A DNA stretch of 64,000 bases from Bacillus_BA songklensis (GTDB taxonomy: Bacteria > Bacillota > Bacilli > Bacillales > Bacillaceae_H), in the NCBI RefSeq assembly GCF_042649685.1, contig NZ_JBHRZT010000044.1:43219-107218 (forward strand). Reading direction: 5' to 3'. Shown piece after piece: positions 7,783-15,540 of this stretch (position 1 is the stretch's first letter; each line of letters starts with the position of its first letter). The notes under the pieces are model-generated. The model ran no database searches. It was not told the origin of the DNA and worked only from the letters and a program-made list of their open reading frames with translations. A program made the position numbers and the translations under genes.

Positions 7783-8592
7783 TTGGATAAGTCATGCTGT
7801 TTCTGCAGGGGGGATGGGAAATGGGCACGTGACTCTCTTGCGACCACTATAACCCCTCTTAAGGATGGAACTTATATCCCGTTATTGTACACAGCCCAAA
7901 AGTTGGGGATGAAGGTATCCTATAATTCTCAGCTATCTAGAACCTTTATTGAGACGAATACACCGTCTTCCGGCAAACCAATCGTTTATCAAAAAGGAGA
8001 TACAACTGAAAAGAGGATTGCTTTAACCTTCGATGACGGTCCTGATAGAATCTATACTCCGCAAATTTTAGATATTCTTCGTGAAAAGGGAGTTCCCGCC
8101 ACATTCTTCGTTGTAGGACAGCAGGTCAAACGCTTCCCTGAATTGACACAGCGCATTGTAAGGGAAGGACACTCAATCGGTAACCATACTTGGAGTCACC
8201 CTAAACTGCCTAAACTAACGACTTCACAAGTCATTCAACAAGTTCAATCTACCCAGGAAGAGATTGAGAGAGTTACCGGAATGAAATCAGACTTATTTAG
8301 ACCGCCGTATGGCGCCTATACAGCTGCCGATATTCGTGTACTTGACGAACATGGTTACCGTTCCATTTTGTGGTCAGTGGACACCGTTGATTGGAGCGGA
8401 CTATCAGCAGAAGAAATTTTATCAATTGTAAACAGGGACAAATCGCCGGGAGGGATTATTTTGCAGCACGGCTTTGAAGCCCTTAATGGTGAATTGGATG
8501 GATCCGTTCAGGCACTTCCTAAGATGATTGATCAATTACGTGAAGAAGGATACGAGTTTGTAACAGTCCAAACTTTATTGGACAGTAATTAA
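7783..8592 (+). CDS. Polysaccharide deacetylase (NodB family), 5' end damaged
   Basis: 269 codons from a weak TTG. The C-terminal 200 residues form a complete NodB domain: motif 1 LTFDDGPD, motif 2 GHSIGNHTWSHP (metal-binding His pair), motif 3 RPPYGAY, plus DTVDWSG and ILQHGF. It would deacetylate peptidoglycan or another GlcNAc polymer outside the cell. Upstream, residues about 24-60 (PLKDGTYIPLLYTAQKLGMK) look like the second half of a copper-amine-oxidase-like stalk domain. No signal peptide or ribosome site is visible, so the N-terminus seems lost or frameshifted and the product may not be secreted. Confidence 0.75.
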   Translation: MDKSCCFCRGDGKWARDSLATTITPLKDGTYIPLLYTAQKLGMKVSYNSQLSRTFIETNTPSSGKPIVYQKGDTTEKRIALTFDDGPDRIYTPQILDILREKGVPATFFVVGQQVKRFPELTQRIVREGHSIGNHTWSHPKLPKLTTSQVIQQVQSTQEEIERVTGMKSDLFRPPYGAYTAADIRVLDEHGYRSILWSVDTVDWSGLSAEEILSIVNRDKSPGGIILQHGFEALNGELDGSVQALPKMIDQLREEGYEFVTVQTLLDSN

Positions 8593-8691
8593 GGGCATGT
8601 AATGTATACACACCCGGCTCATTACCGGACCAGCTGATTGGAGATCAAGAAAAGGAACATAAACAGGATAACAAGCGATAGATGATGTCAA

Positions 8692-8849
8692 AGGTTTTTC
8701 TTCTATTTATGCCTTTCTGTTTTTTCATCTTGAACGAGCTGACAAAGGCCTTGTATAAGCGGCTGACAAGAACCCTTAACGTCGGTTGTCAGCCGCTTAT
8801 GCGTAAATCATTTGACATAAATGCTTTTTATTTATGTCAAATGATTTAC
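8692..8849 (-). repeat. Dispersed repeat copy A (inverted relative to 45601-45702)
   Basis: From GGTTTTTCTTCTATTT through TTTTTTCATCTTGAACG to a 20-bp perfect palindrome (8803-8822/8830-8849, containing TTTGACATAAAT). The reverse complement of 45601-45702 matches along its length. This copy carries about 50 extra nt, itself a 15-bp hairpin (8755-8769/8786-8800). Confidence 0.75.
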
Positions 8850-8870
8850 GTGGATTTATATATATTGAGA

Positions 8871-8900
8871 AAGCCCTTCCAAGATTAGGAAGGGTTTTGT
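8871..8900 (+). terminator. Rho-independent terminator
   Basis: AAGCCCTTCC, 7-nt loop, GGAAGGGTTT then T-rich sequence; typical intrinsic terminator. Confidence 0.75.
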
Positions 8901-9125
8901 TTTACTTTATATTTCTTTATATAACGTTTATCAAAAATCTTATACCACAAATGGGCAGGTATGTCTACAATCTGTATTTGTCTACCAATAAAGAGTATTA
9001 CGAGAAGGAAAAGAAATTCATGAGTGGCAATGATTTTTCAAAGTGGTTAAATCATGTTTATGTAGACTTTCCATGGGTATCATGTGCAGATGGAGCACCT
9101 ATTGCTAACTTTACATTTTTTTGTT

Positions 9126-9150
9126 AATATATCGTATTATACGATATATT
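9126..9150. promoter_or_regulatory. Operator of the MarR-family gene
   Basis: AATATATCGTA-TTA-TACGATATATT: perfect 11-bp arms with a 3-bp centre, directly before the MarR ribosome site. AT-rich dyads of this size are typical MarR-family operators, so autorepression of the MarR/DUF3147 operon is likely. Confidence 0.7.
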
Positions 9151-9164
9151 AAAGGATGATGATT

Positions 9165-9581
9165 TTGAGTGTTGATTCAATCAATAAGGCATGGACAGAT
9201 CTTTATTATTACTTGCATTACAAACACGAGGAGTCACTGACACACCAAAATATAAGATGCATGCAAACCATTGAAAAAAATAAGAGGGTAACCATACAAC
9301 TTCTTTCAGAGGTAATGGGCATTTCTCATAATACAGCGTCTGAGCACATCAAAAGGCTTATGCAAAAGGGATATGTACAAAAAGAAAGGAATTTAGAAGA
9401 CAAAAGAATTGTTCAAGTGAAACTTACAACTCCAGGGAAGGAAGCTTTAAAGAGAAATACTGAGTTAGATGAACAAAAATTACAGGTTATTTTGGAGCGC
9501 CTTAGTGTTGAAGACCAGGCACAAGTTTTAAAAGCATTTGAACTCTTAAGCAAGGAGGCTAGACATGTATTTTCTTCTTAA
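9165..9581 (+). CDS. MarR-family transcriptional regulator
   Basis: 138 aa. A winged helix-turn-helix occupies the middle (TIQLLSEVMGISHNTASEHI then KRLMQKGYVQKERN and the wing DKRIVQVKLT), flanked by dimerisation helices. The TTG at 9165 is preferred because AAAGGATG lies 7 nt upstream; ATG codons at 9156 and 9159 overlap that ribosome site. The perfect palindrome just upstream implies autoregulation. The next gene overlaps its end by 17 nt, so both are probably translated together; the ligand is unknown. Confidence 0.85.
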   Translation: MSVDSINKAWTDLYYYLHYKHEESLTHQNIRCMQTIEKNKRVTIQLLSEVMGISHNTASEHIKRLMQKGYVQKERNLEDKRIVQVKLTTPGKEALKRNTELDEQKLQVILERLSVEDQAQVLKAFELLSKEARHVFSS

Positions 9582-9897
9582 AACTACTGTCTCGGCACTT
9601 ATTATTGGGATTATTAGTGCGCTGGCCAAGTATTCTCCAAAGTATGGAGGAATTGTTGCTGCTCTTCCTCTTGTAAGTTTACTAAGTTTGTTCTGGTTAT
9701 ATATGCAGGGAGAGAAATCAACCGATTTGAGCCAGTTCTTGTTTGGCGTATTATATGGTTTACCGGCTACTGTTGTTTTAATATTTATCGTTGCTCTATC
9801 TTTAAAACACTCTGTTCCTTTTCTATTTTCCATTGTTCTGGGAATGATAGGATGGGCCTCTTTATTGCTTGTCCAAAAAGTATTGCTATCTAGCTAG
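9565..9897 (+). CDS. DUF3147-family membrane protein
   Basis: 110 aa with four predicted membrane segments (about residues 5-20, 29-46, 58-76, 84-105). The motif ALAKYSPKYGGIVAALPLVS matches DUF3147 (YdfK/EamA-like small membrane proteins). It overlaps the MarR gene by 17 nt, and AAGGAGG lies within the upstream coding region, indicating translational coupling. Likely the regulated target of the MarR protein; the transported or sensed compound is unknown. Confidence 0.8.
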   Translation: MYFLLKTTVSALIIGIISALAKYSPKYGGIVAALPLVSLLSLFWLYMQGEKSTDLSQFLFGVLYGLPATVVLIFIVALSLKHSVPFLFSIVLGMIGWASLLLVQKVLLSS

Positions 9898-9945
9898 TGC
9901 TCAAAAAACAAGGAATGCTTGTTATCATAATAAGGAGGAGACTCC

Positions 9946-10230
9946 ATGCATATTCTTGAATTGACACTTCAAACAACTAAGCTTAAAGAAATGAGAAAAT
10001 TTTATGTTCGAATTCTGAATATTCCTTTATTTGAGGAGAAAATGGATTCTTTTACATTTAAAGCATTCGGTGACGATAATGGATTATTTATAGTTGTCGA
10101 TAAAGACCGTGAATGGTTTATGGGAAACAAGAAACCTGTGATTTCGAAAATGAGAGTGAAAATAAACGGTAATAAGACCATGGAAATTCAGATTCCTGAA
10201 CATCCCTACACAATTGAAGTAGTGGGGTAA
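9946..10230 (+). CDS. Short VOC-family (glyoxalase-like) protein, internal deletion suspected
   Basis: 94 aa against the usual 120-135. The first strand-helix unit is typical (LELTLQTTKLKEMRKFYVRI), and the later part (FIVVDKDREWFMGNKKP) resembles a C-terminal region of VOC proteins, but the middle strands and helix that normally follow FTFKAF are missing. A strong AAGGAGGAG ribosome site precedes the ATG, so it may still be translated. Most likely a deleted, inactive relative of a glyoxalase/bleomycin-resistance-fold protein. Confidence 0.55.
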   Translation: MHILELTLQTTKLKEMRKFYVRILNIPLFEEKMDSFTFKAFGDDNGLFIVVDKDREWFMGNKKPVISKMRVKINGNKTMEIQIPEHPYTIEVVG

Positions 10231-10557
10231 TACCCTTTTTATAATTGAGTTAATGATATTTTTTTATTGAGATATCTACCGTGTTATGCACAATATTCCT
10301 TAGTTGATCAGCTTGAAGAAACTGATTTATGGCAAAAACGCAAATCTAACATTCATGTGAGTAAAAAATGATAGATGAAGGAATGTCTCATAGTACGACT
10401 TACAAGCAGTTGCTGGCAGAAGAAAAAGGAACCTACTTCCTCTCACATGGAAGAACAGAATTTCTTCCATAATCTGTGGTGCCGCAAAGTGCGGCATAGA
10501 TCAGCAATGAAGTTTAACAGAGCTTTCCGTTTAAAGGAGGGCTTTACATTTTATCAA
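10231..10557. other. Intergenic region with gene remnants
   Basis: No intact gene. Short frames (for example LVDQLEETDLWQKRKSN near 10300 and a 35-codon frame at about 10369-10470) look coding but have no recognisable family. A small hairpin TGCCGC/GCGGCA lies near 10480. Confidence 0.35.
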
Positions 10558-11235
10558 TCACTCCGCTCGTTCAGTCAAAAAATGTGTAAACCTCTGCTTG
10601 ATTAAATCCTTATCTCCGTATAGGACAATGCGGTCCCCTAATTGCAAAGTGGTTTCATATAAATTTTTTCGAATCGGAAATTCGCCTCTATTGATGAGAA
10701 GGACGTGGATATCTTCATGGGGGTGAATCATTTCTTTTAGTTTTTTATCCTTGTATTCAAATTCCTCGTTGACAATTAAATTTATCACGATATCGTTTTT
10801 AGAAAAATAAAGCACATCTCTTATCGGAAGTTCGGACACCGAAAAATTATGTTTGATTTTCCTTTTAACTCTGTGAGTCAATCGTTCATTTATCGATGGA
10901 ACTCTCAGGACGAGTGAAATGAAACCCAATATGCCGGAAATAATGAGAAGAGTGGAAATGTTAAAGTCATCTGATAGTATATTGCTGATTGAAGAAATGA
11001 TGACAGCCAGCGAAAAGGCTCCAAATAAGATTAAAACTTCACTGATTTTTCTTCTCACAGGATGATTGATGATTAACTTTGACTCGTCAGTCGTAAACCC
11101 GGTTCCAGTTAACATAGAGATAGCCTGATATCTGGCGATTTTAGGGTCTAAGCCAGTCACCTGCAAGAGGGAAGAGGATATTTCGATTACTAATTTTACG
11201 ATTATTAAATATATAGAAATAAACAATAATCCCAT
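10558..11235 (-). CDS. Membrane protein with TrkA-C domain and TrkH-like filter motif
   Basis: 225 aa. Membrane helices at about residues 3-22, 70-86 and 95-112; between the first two lies ARYQAISMLTGTGFTTDES, reminiscent of a TrkH/KtrB pore-loop filter. The C-terminal part (about 140-225) is a TrkA-C (RCK-C) domain, IHVLLINRGEFPIRKN ... LQLGDRIVLYGDKDLI, known to bind ions or c-di-AMP in other proteins. AAAGGAG precedes the ATG. Suggests a regulator or component of K+ or proton-coupled cation transport; it is too small to be a complete Trk channel. Confidence 0.7.
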   Translation of the reverse strand: MGLLFISIYLIIVKLVIEISSSLLQVTGLDPKIARYQAISMLTGTGFTTDESKLIINHPVRRKISEVLILFGAFSLAVIISSISNILSDDFNISTLLIISGILGFISLVLRVPSINERLTHRVKRKIKHNFSVSELPIRDVLYFSKNDIVINLIVNEEFEYKDKKLKEMIHPHEDIHVLLINRGEFPIRKNLYETTLQLGDRIVLYGDKDLIKQRFTHFLTERAE

Positions 11236-11635
11236 AAAGTTCTCCTTTCGTTAAGAATGGTTATAAATCCGTTTCTAAATTCACCGCTATTTTTCCCGCG
11301 TATGCTTTAAGATCCGCATTATCTCCCGCCCGCATCCTTGCCAGCCGCTTTTTGGCAGCTTATCCTTGGATAATAAGTGATTTCTGATTTTATTACCCTT
11401 TATTTTTTATGACAACACCCGACCTTTAAAGGAAATTGTTTACAAGGATATGATTTTTTTATTGTGGTTTCGCTTTCGATAAATGAAAAAGGTCCCTCAT
11501 GGTTTGTTCTGTAAAAAAATCAATTGTTTTTCTTTTAAGTTTTAAGTGGGTATACAGAAATTGGAGGGAATAAAAAAACGGTGAAAAGGGTACGTGTACC
11601 TTTAAAGCGACTTTTTGAAAGGATAATCAGTCATT
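11236..11635. other. Divergent intergenic region
   Basis: 400 bp between divergent genes. Contains GC-rich hairpins near 11330-11365, a perfect sigma-B-like -10 GGGTAT at 11548-11553 with GTTTTT 16 nt upstream (long spacer), and the dyad GGTAC-GT-GTACC at 11589-11600. No known riboswitch was recognised. Confidence 0.4.
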
Positions 11636-13102
11636 ATGAAACCCATTATCTTGAAAGAGAAAAAAATGAACCATGCGATTTTTCAATTCATTTTTCCTTT
11701 CATCATGAAAGGCGGATCAGAATCTTCAATGGTTTCGGCTTTGAAAAAGCGGGGTTTTGAACGATTTAGATTAGATAATCTAGAGGCCCAAGATCGTTAC
11801 TATGGAAAGTTTAGTGTCCACCATGCTGATATGGAACATTATTATCTCCCTTTTACGAATAAAATTCTTTTTCCTCAAACCGAAACAAATGGAGGATTTC
11901 AGCGGTACTCCAAAAATTTCAACCTATCGTGTTCATTGAAAGCAAACAAAAAGGTCATACCGTTTACTTTACTTTCCGCTGATGTGGTCATTTGTCCTTA
12001 TGAATTAGCCTTTTTGACCATACGGACTGAGATTGCAGATCTTTTTAAAGTTGATTTTTCAAGCGCCATAGAATTTGGGGCGCGTTTTAGGGTACTGGAA
12101 CCAAGGAGGTCAGAAGATGTCGAGACGATTGTGGAATATGACAAGAAACGTTATGATCATGTAGGAAATTTTCTTTTTAAGTTTTTAATCCCGCATCTTG
12201 ATCGCTTTTTTGATAAAAAAGGAATGGCCGGTTCCTATTTTGAAACATTCCCGTTTTTTGAAGATGAACGAATGTTTGTTCAATCCCTGTTTAGTTTGGA
12301 GCAGGATGAAAGCATTGAGAGTGTGGACGTGTATCGGGCAGGAAGCCTGGATGGGCTGGATTCAGAAGGAAACCCGTACATTAGCTCCAATAACCCATCC
12401 TATATTCGCCGTTTTTTGCGAGAGAATAGTTATGAAAAGTGGGCACCGAACACTTATTATGTATTAGAAAAGAATAGTTTTTCTTGTCTTACAAATGAGA
12501 ATGAGCGGATATTACCGCGGCTTGCAAGTCAAATGTATGGTGAGTATTATTATGGTTTGCTTCTTAATTTATTCCATAAAATCGTTTTGCTTAAAATAGA
12601 CAAGGACTACTCCGAAGTTAGTATTGACCGGGATGCAGAAAAAGTTGAAAAGCTTATTCATTCCATCAATACGTTTACAGCAAACTATTTTTTTATAGAA
12701 TTTACTACCCAATCACAAGGCCGAGAGATCTTTTTGCATTTAAAAAACATGCTTAATATTGATGCCCTGTACGATGATGCCCGACAAACTTTACAAAGTT
12801 TATACAAATATCAAGAGGCCTTTTCATCGAAGAAAAACAGTCTTCTTCTTTTAATTCTTACCCTCTATACGGTCGTAGGAGGGATATATGGGATGAACCA
12901 GGTAATCGAGGACTTAAAAGGAAACATTAGGTGGGAAAAAATGGGGTCCTATTCCATCTTTGAATATATTGCCTTATTTGTGACAATGAGCGGTTTGATT
13001 GTCACTGTTATTTTAGGGATGCATGAACTAATTAAGTGGAGAAAAGGCATCAAGAAACGAAAGCGATGGGAAGCGCAAGCGAAGTGCATGTTCAAAAGAT
13101 AA
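11636..13102 (+). CDS. CorA-like membrane protein of unknown function
   Basis: 488 aa. The first 400 residues are soluble, with no motif I recognise. Residues 355-400 form a long amphipathic helix (NIDALYDDARQTLQSLYKYQEAFSS in parts), then two membrane helices (about 402-420 and 446-464) separated by a loop. The first membrane helix ends in YGMNQVIEDLKG, matching the CorA signature (Y)GMN at the pore mouth. This helix-TM-GMN-TM layout is that of CorA Mg2+/Co2+ channels, but the large cytoplasmic domain looks unrelated and is longer than usual. AAAGGA lies 12 nt before the ATG; ATG 11666 is an alternative. Confidence 0.6.
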   Translation: MKPIILKEKKMNHAIFQFIFPFIMKGGSESSMVSALKKRGFERFRLDNLEAQDRYYGKFSVHHADMEHYYLPFTNKILFPQTETNGGFQRYSKNFNLSCSLKANKKVIPFTLLSADVVICPYELAFLTIRTEIADLFKVDFSSAIEFGARFRVLEPRRSEDVETIVEYDKKRYDHVGNFLFKFLIPHLDRFFDKKGMAGSYFETFPFFEDERMFVQSLFSLEQDESIESVDVYRAGSLDGLDSEGNPYISSNNPSYIRRFLRENSYEKWAPNTYYVLEKNSFSCLTNENERILPRLASQMYGEYYYGLLLNLFHKIVLLKIDKDYSEVSIDRDAEKVEKLIHSINTFTANYFFIEFTTQSQGREIFLHLKNMLNIDALYDDARQTLQSLYKYQEAFSSKKNSLLLLILTLYTVVGGIYGMNQVIEDLKGNIRWEKMGSYSIFEYIALFVTMSGLIVTVILGMHELIKWRKGIKKRKRWEAQAKCMFKR

Positions 13103-13151
13103 GAGACGAAATAAAAATGGAAAAAGTCGAAAAATCAAAGATTTGGGAGAT

Positions 13152-13180
13152 GGATCGCTCGTGTGAGAGCGGTTTTTTTC
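13152..13180 (+). terminator. Intrinsic terminator
   Basis: CGCTC-GTGTGA-GAGCG followed by GTTTTTTTC, after the CorA-like gene. Confidence 0.65.
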
Positions 13181-13205
13181 TTGTTTTCTAAGAGACTGTT
13201 TTCCA

Positions 13206-13240
13206 AAAAAAAAAACGGCCCTGAAAAAGGGACGTTTTTA
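13206..13240 (-). terminator. Intrinsic terminator of the minus-strand small gene
   Basis: AAAAACGGCCCT/AGGGACGTTTTT stem around GAAAA, with one mismatch; the long A-run on the plus strand becomes the T-run for minus transcription. Confidence 0.65.
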
Positions 13241-13453
13241 TGAATCTGGATTATGCTTTTTCTCGCTCGAGGAAGTGTCTTTCGTATGGTAACCATCTTT
13301 TTCTTCCCGCTGTTCCTCTTTCAGATCTTCCAGCGGGATAGGGTCCACATTTCGTTCACTCTCAAAACGATCAAAGAGACTTTTTGTTTTTGTTTCGTAT
13401 TGTTCGGGATTGTCCATTTTTTTTGATTGATTCCGGGATTTTGAATGATCCAT
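13238..13453 (-). CDS. Small hydrophilic protein
   Basis: 71 aa, highly charged and probably disordered (MDHSKSRNQSKKMDNPEQYE, then EDLKEEQREEKDGYH and a Ser/Lys end). The ATG at 13453 is chosen because GGAGGTGATCGG lies directly upstream; a longer frame starts inside that ribosome site. No family recognised; such peptides are common among Bacillaceae spore or stress proteins, but that is a guess. Confidence 0.6.
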   Translation of the reverse strand: MDHSKSRNQSKKMDNPEQYETKTKSLFDRFESERNVDPIPLEDLKEEQREEKDGYHTKDTSSSEKKHNPDS

Positions 13454-13933
13454 TCCGATCACCTCCATATGAGTGCTTTTGTATATCTTCTATACAGCCG
13501 CTTGATTTTGATTTTTCTTTATGAAGAGAAATTCAGCTTCTATTGTTATATGTACCCGTGCTTAAAAAGCGTAAACCGTTATTTGAAAGGAGAGGGAAAG
13601 TGTGGCTGTGAAATTGCTAAAAAGCACCTGGTTTTTAGGAGAAGAAAAAGAAGATAAATAGAAAAAAAGTCAAAAGGATGGCCCGGCATGAGAAGTGCGG
13701 TAAAGTCAAGGGTTTTGATGACAGGACTTTTCAGTAGAAAAAGTTTTTTGTTAACTGTTAACGGTTTATGAATCAGTTCTTGATTTTTCTTTTGTGATGT
13801 AACTATAATGGTTACATCGGGAGGTGCCTTTCTTTTTTGATCTAGTGGTAACAAAGGAACATATCGCCTTATAGCGGATGGAGACACATCTCTCTAGAAA
13901 TCAAATTCATCCGTTTTGCAAACATTGGAGTGA
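13454..13933. other. Intergenic region with two possible microORFs and a promoter
   Basis: Two very short frames carry good ribosome sites: GTG 13602-13661 (19 aa, MAVKLLKSTWFLGEEKEDK, after AAAGGAGAGG) and ATG 13690 (27 aa, after AAAGGATGG). Neither has a known family. A promoter/operator for bdbD lies at 13780-13816. Confidence 0.35.
13780..13816 (+). promoter_or_regulatory. Sigma-A promoter with overlapping inverted repeat
   Basis: TTGATT (13780-13785), 18-nt spacer, TATAAT (13804-13809). The -10 is enclosed by a dyad TGTAAC-N7-GTTACA (13798-13803/13811-13816), so a repressor bound there would block polymerase. It drives bdbD-bdbC through a leader of about 115 nt. Confidence 0.55.
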
Positions 13934-14686
13934 ATGAAGACTATGGCAAAATCAAAGAAAAAACCAAACAAAAAACCCCCAAAAAAGTCAACCATGTCAT
14001 CCAATCAATCATCCAAATGGATATTTTGGGTGATTGGGATATTTAGTGTATGCGTGTTAGGACTGATTTTTTTAGGGAATTTCTCTGGAAAGGAAAAGGA
14101 ACAGGAGCAGGAAGCGGCGATCAACTATGAAAATCAGCCGTATTTGGGTGAAGAGTCTGCACCGGTTCAAATTGTAGAATTCGGAGATTATAAATGTCCG
14201 GTTTGTAAAGACTTCAATGAATCTTTCTTTCCTCAGATCGAAAAGGAATTAATTGAAACAGGTAAAGTGAAATTTTATTTTATGAATGATCCATTCATCA
14301 ATGTAGATTCTGAGCGTTCTGCTCTTTTTGCAGAAGCCGTCTATCAGGAACTCGGAAATGATGCATTTTGGAAATTTCATGAACGCCTCTATGAGAAACA
14401 GCCTGAAGACGTGAAATATGAGAAGGTTGATTTGTATACACCATCATTTTTGGAGAGTACATTGAAAGAAATTGCAAGTGAAGGAGAAGTATCCAAAGTG
14501 GTAAAGGCCTTTGAAGAGAACAATGCCAAAAATGCTTTGGATCAAGATCTGTCTTATGTGGAAAAGCTAGGAGTAACCGGCACCCCGACTTTATTTATTA
14601 ATGGGAAACAATTCGAGGGACGTACATTCGACGATTTTAAGGAAATGGTCAAAAAAGCGGCAAAGGAGAAGAGCGGAGATGAGTAA
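13934..14686 (+). CDS. bdbD: Thiol-disulfide oxidoreductase BdbD (DsbA-like)
   Basis: 250 aa, extracytoplasmic membrane-anchored thiol oxidase. A very basic N-terminus (Lys/Pro-rich, about 1-27) leads into one membrane anchor (WIFWVIGIFSVCVLGLIFLG, about 29-48). The DsbA-type thioredoxin domain carries the active site CPVC at 88-91 (GDYKCPVCKDF) and the cis-proline loop GVTGTPTLFING. It introduces disulfides in secreted proteins and is reoxidised by BdbC, encoded next with an 8-nt overlap. An alternative ATG lies at 13943. In B. subtilis this pair matters for competence pili and folding of secreted proteins. Confidence 0.9.
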   Translation: MKTMAKSKKKPNKKPPKKSTMSSNQSSKWIFWVIGIFSVCVLGLIFLGNFSGKEKEQEQEAAINYENQPYLGEESAPVQIVEFGDYKCPVCKDFNESFFPQIEKELIETGKVKFYFMNDPFINVDSERSALFAEAVYQELGNDAFWKFHERLYEKQPEDVKYEKVDLYTPSFLESTLKEIASEGEVSKVVKAFEENNAKNALDQDLSYVEKLGVTGTPTLFINGKQFEGRTFDDFKEMVKKAAKEKSGDE

Positions 14687-15077
14687 ACCGCTGCTCTTTT
14701 CCTGGATTGCAGCCATCACAGCCGTGATCGGAAGTTTATTTTTCAGTGAAGTTATGCAATTTGTTCCATGTACACTTTGTTGGTATCAGCGGATTTTGAT
14801 GTATCCTCTCGCCATTTTACTCGGACTGGCTTTTTATCGGAACGATCAAGTGATTTATCAATATGTACTGCCGTTTTCTATTCTTGGAATGATTCTCTCA
14901 GGCTATCATTATGCACTGCAAAAAATTCCTTTCCTGCAAACATTCGAGATGTGTAAAAGCGGAATCCCATGCTCGGGGGAATATATTAATTGGTTAGGGT
15001 TCGTAACCATTCCGCTGCTGGCCTTTATCGCGTTTACCATTATTACCGTTAATATGTTGTTACTACGAAAAAATTGA
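14679..15077 (+). CDS. bdbC: Disulfide bond formation protein BdbC (DsbB-like)
   Basis: 132 aa with four membrane helices. The first periplasmic-side cysteine pair is C31-T-L-C34 (FVPCTLCWYQR) and the second is in FEMCKSGIPCSGEYINW, as required for quinone-linked reoxidation of BdbD. The start at 14679 overlaps the bdbD stop by 8 nt, with GAGCGGAG upstream, so translation is coupled. Length is normal for Bacillus BdbC. Confidence 0.92.
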   Translation: MSKPLLFSWIAAITAVIGSLFFSEVMQFVPCTLCWYQRILMYPLAILLGLAFYRNDQVIYQYVLPFSILGMILSGYHYALQKIPFLQTFEMCKSGIPCSGEYINWLGFVTIPLLAFIAFTIITVNMLLLRKN

Positions 15078-15103
15078 AACAGTCGCAAAGCGTTCGCATC
15101 AGG

Positions 15104-15135
15104 CATGCTTCCTTGCATAATACAAGGAAGCATGC
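15104..15135 (+). terminator. Hairpin downstream of bdbC
   Basis: GCATGCTTCCTTG, 6-nt loop, perfect complement CAAGGAAGCATGC; no clear T-run, so terminator or stabiliser. Confidence 0.5.
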
Positions 15136-15176
15136 AATCAGCTGCAGTAAAATGATGACGATGTTGATGTTCAGGT

Positions 15177-15257
15177 TACGGGAATCGGTTCAAACCGGCC
15201 AACACAGCAACACGTGCGCAAGCGGCAAAAGTGATTTCCTTTATGTTGGAAAAATAA
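15177..15257 (+). pseudogene. 3' remnant of an S-layer homology (SLH) domain gene
   Basis: A 26-residue frame ending in a stop reads YGNRFKPANTATRAQAAKVI plus SFMLEK. The pattern F-x-P-x-N-x-A-T-R-A-Q-A-A is the hallmark end of an SLH domain. No upstream reading frame continues it, so it is a truncated tail. Its own terminator (15291-15324) follows. Confidence 0.6.
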
Positions 15258-15290
15258 ATGAATGCGGGCGGACGACACTTGTATTGAAGA

Positions 15291-15324
15291 AAGCGCTGGA
15301 GAGGAATCCAGCGCTTTTGTTTTG
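15291..15324 (+). terminator. Intrinsic terminator
   Basis: AAGCGCTGGA-GAGGAA-TCCAGCGCTT followed by TTGTTTTG; belonged to the SLH gene relic. Confidence 0.8.
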
Positions 15325-15540
15325 CTCTTTATCAGCTGAACCTTCGGTAATTCCAAAATAGTAGAATGGATGATTTGAAAAGGTTACTCCGATTACCAGC
15401 ACTACTATTCGAAAAAAATAAAATTTTCAGACATATTGTGTCGTAGTTCATTTTCAAAACATCCGTTACGATTAAGATATACGTTGACATCTTGGAAAGG
15501 TACACCACAACAAAAAATTGAACCGGAGGTAGAGTGAAAA

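Larger units (their letters stand above)
8593..9125. other. Repeat-rich intergenic region
   Basis: Holds one copy of a dispersed element (8692-8849), a terminator (8871-8900) and the upstream region of the MarR gene. Open frames across it run through hairpins and are not credible. A 35-codon frame from the ATG at 9020, with GAAGGAAAAG upstream, is possible but unsupported. Confidence 0.5.
15078..15540. other. Intergenic region with SLH relic
   Basis: Contains a 13-bp hairpin (15104-15116/15123-15135), a 3' fragment of an SLH-domain gene (15177-15257), a terminator (15291-15324), and the upstream region of the phenol hydroxylase operon, where no confident promoter was found. Confidence 0.5.

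Noticed and set aside
8834..9127. 97-codon plus-strand frame before the MarR gene
   Set aside because: It starts in a repeat palindrome and reads through an intrinsic terminator; not a credible gene as a whole.
11236..11420. Possible c-di-AMP (ydaO) or Mg2+ riboswitch upstream of the TrkA-C or CorA-like gene
   Set aside because: GC-rich hairpins are present, but I could not match the conserved core words of either riboswitch.
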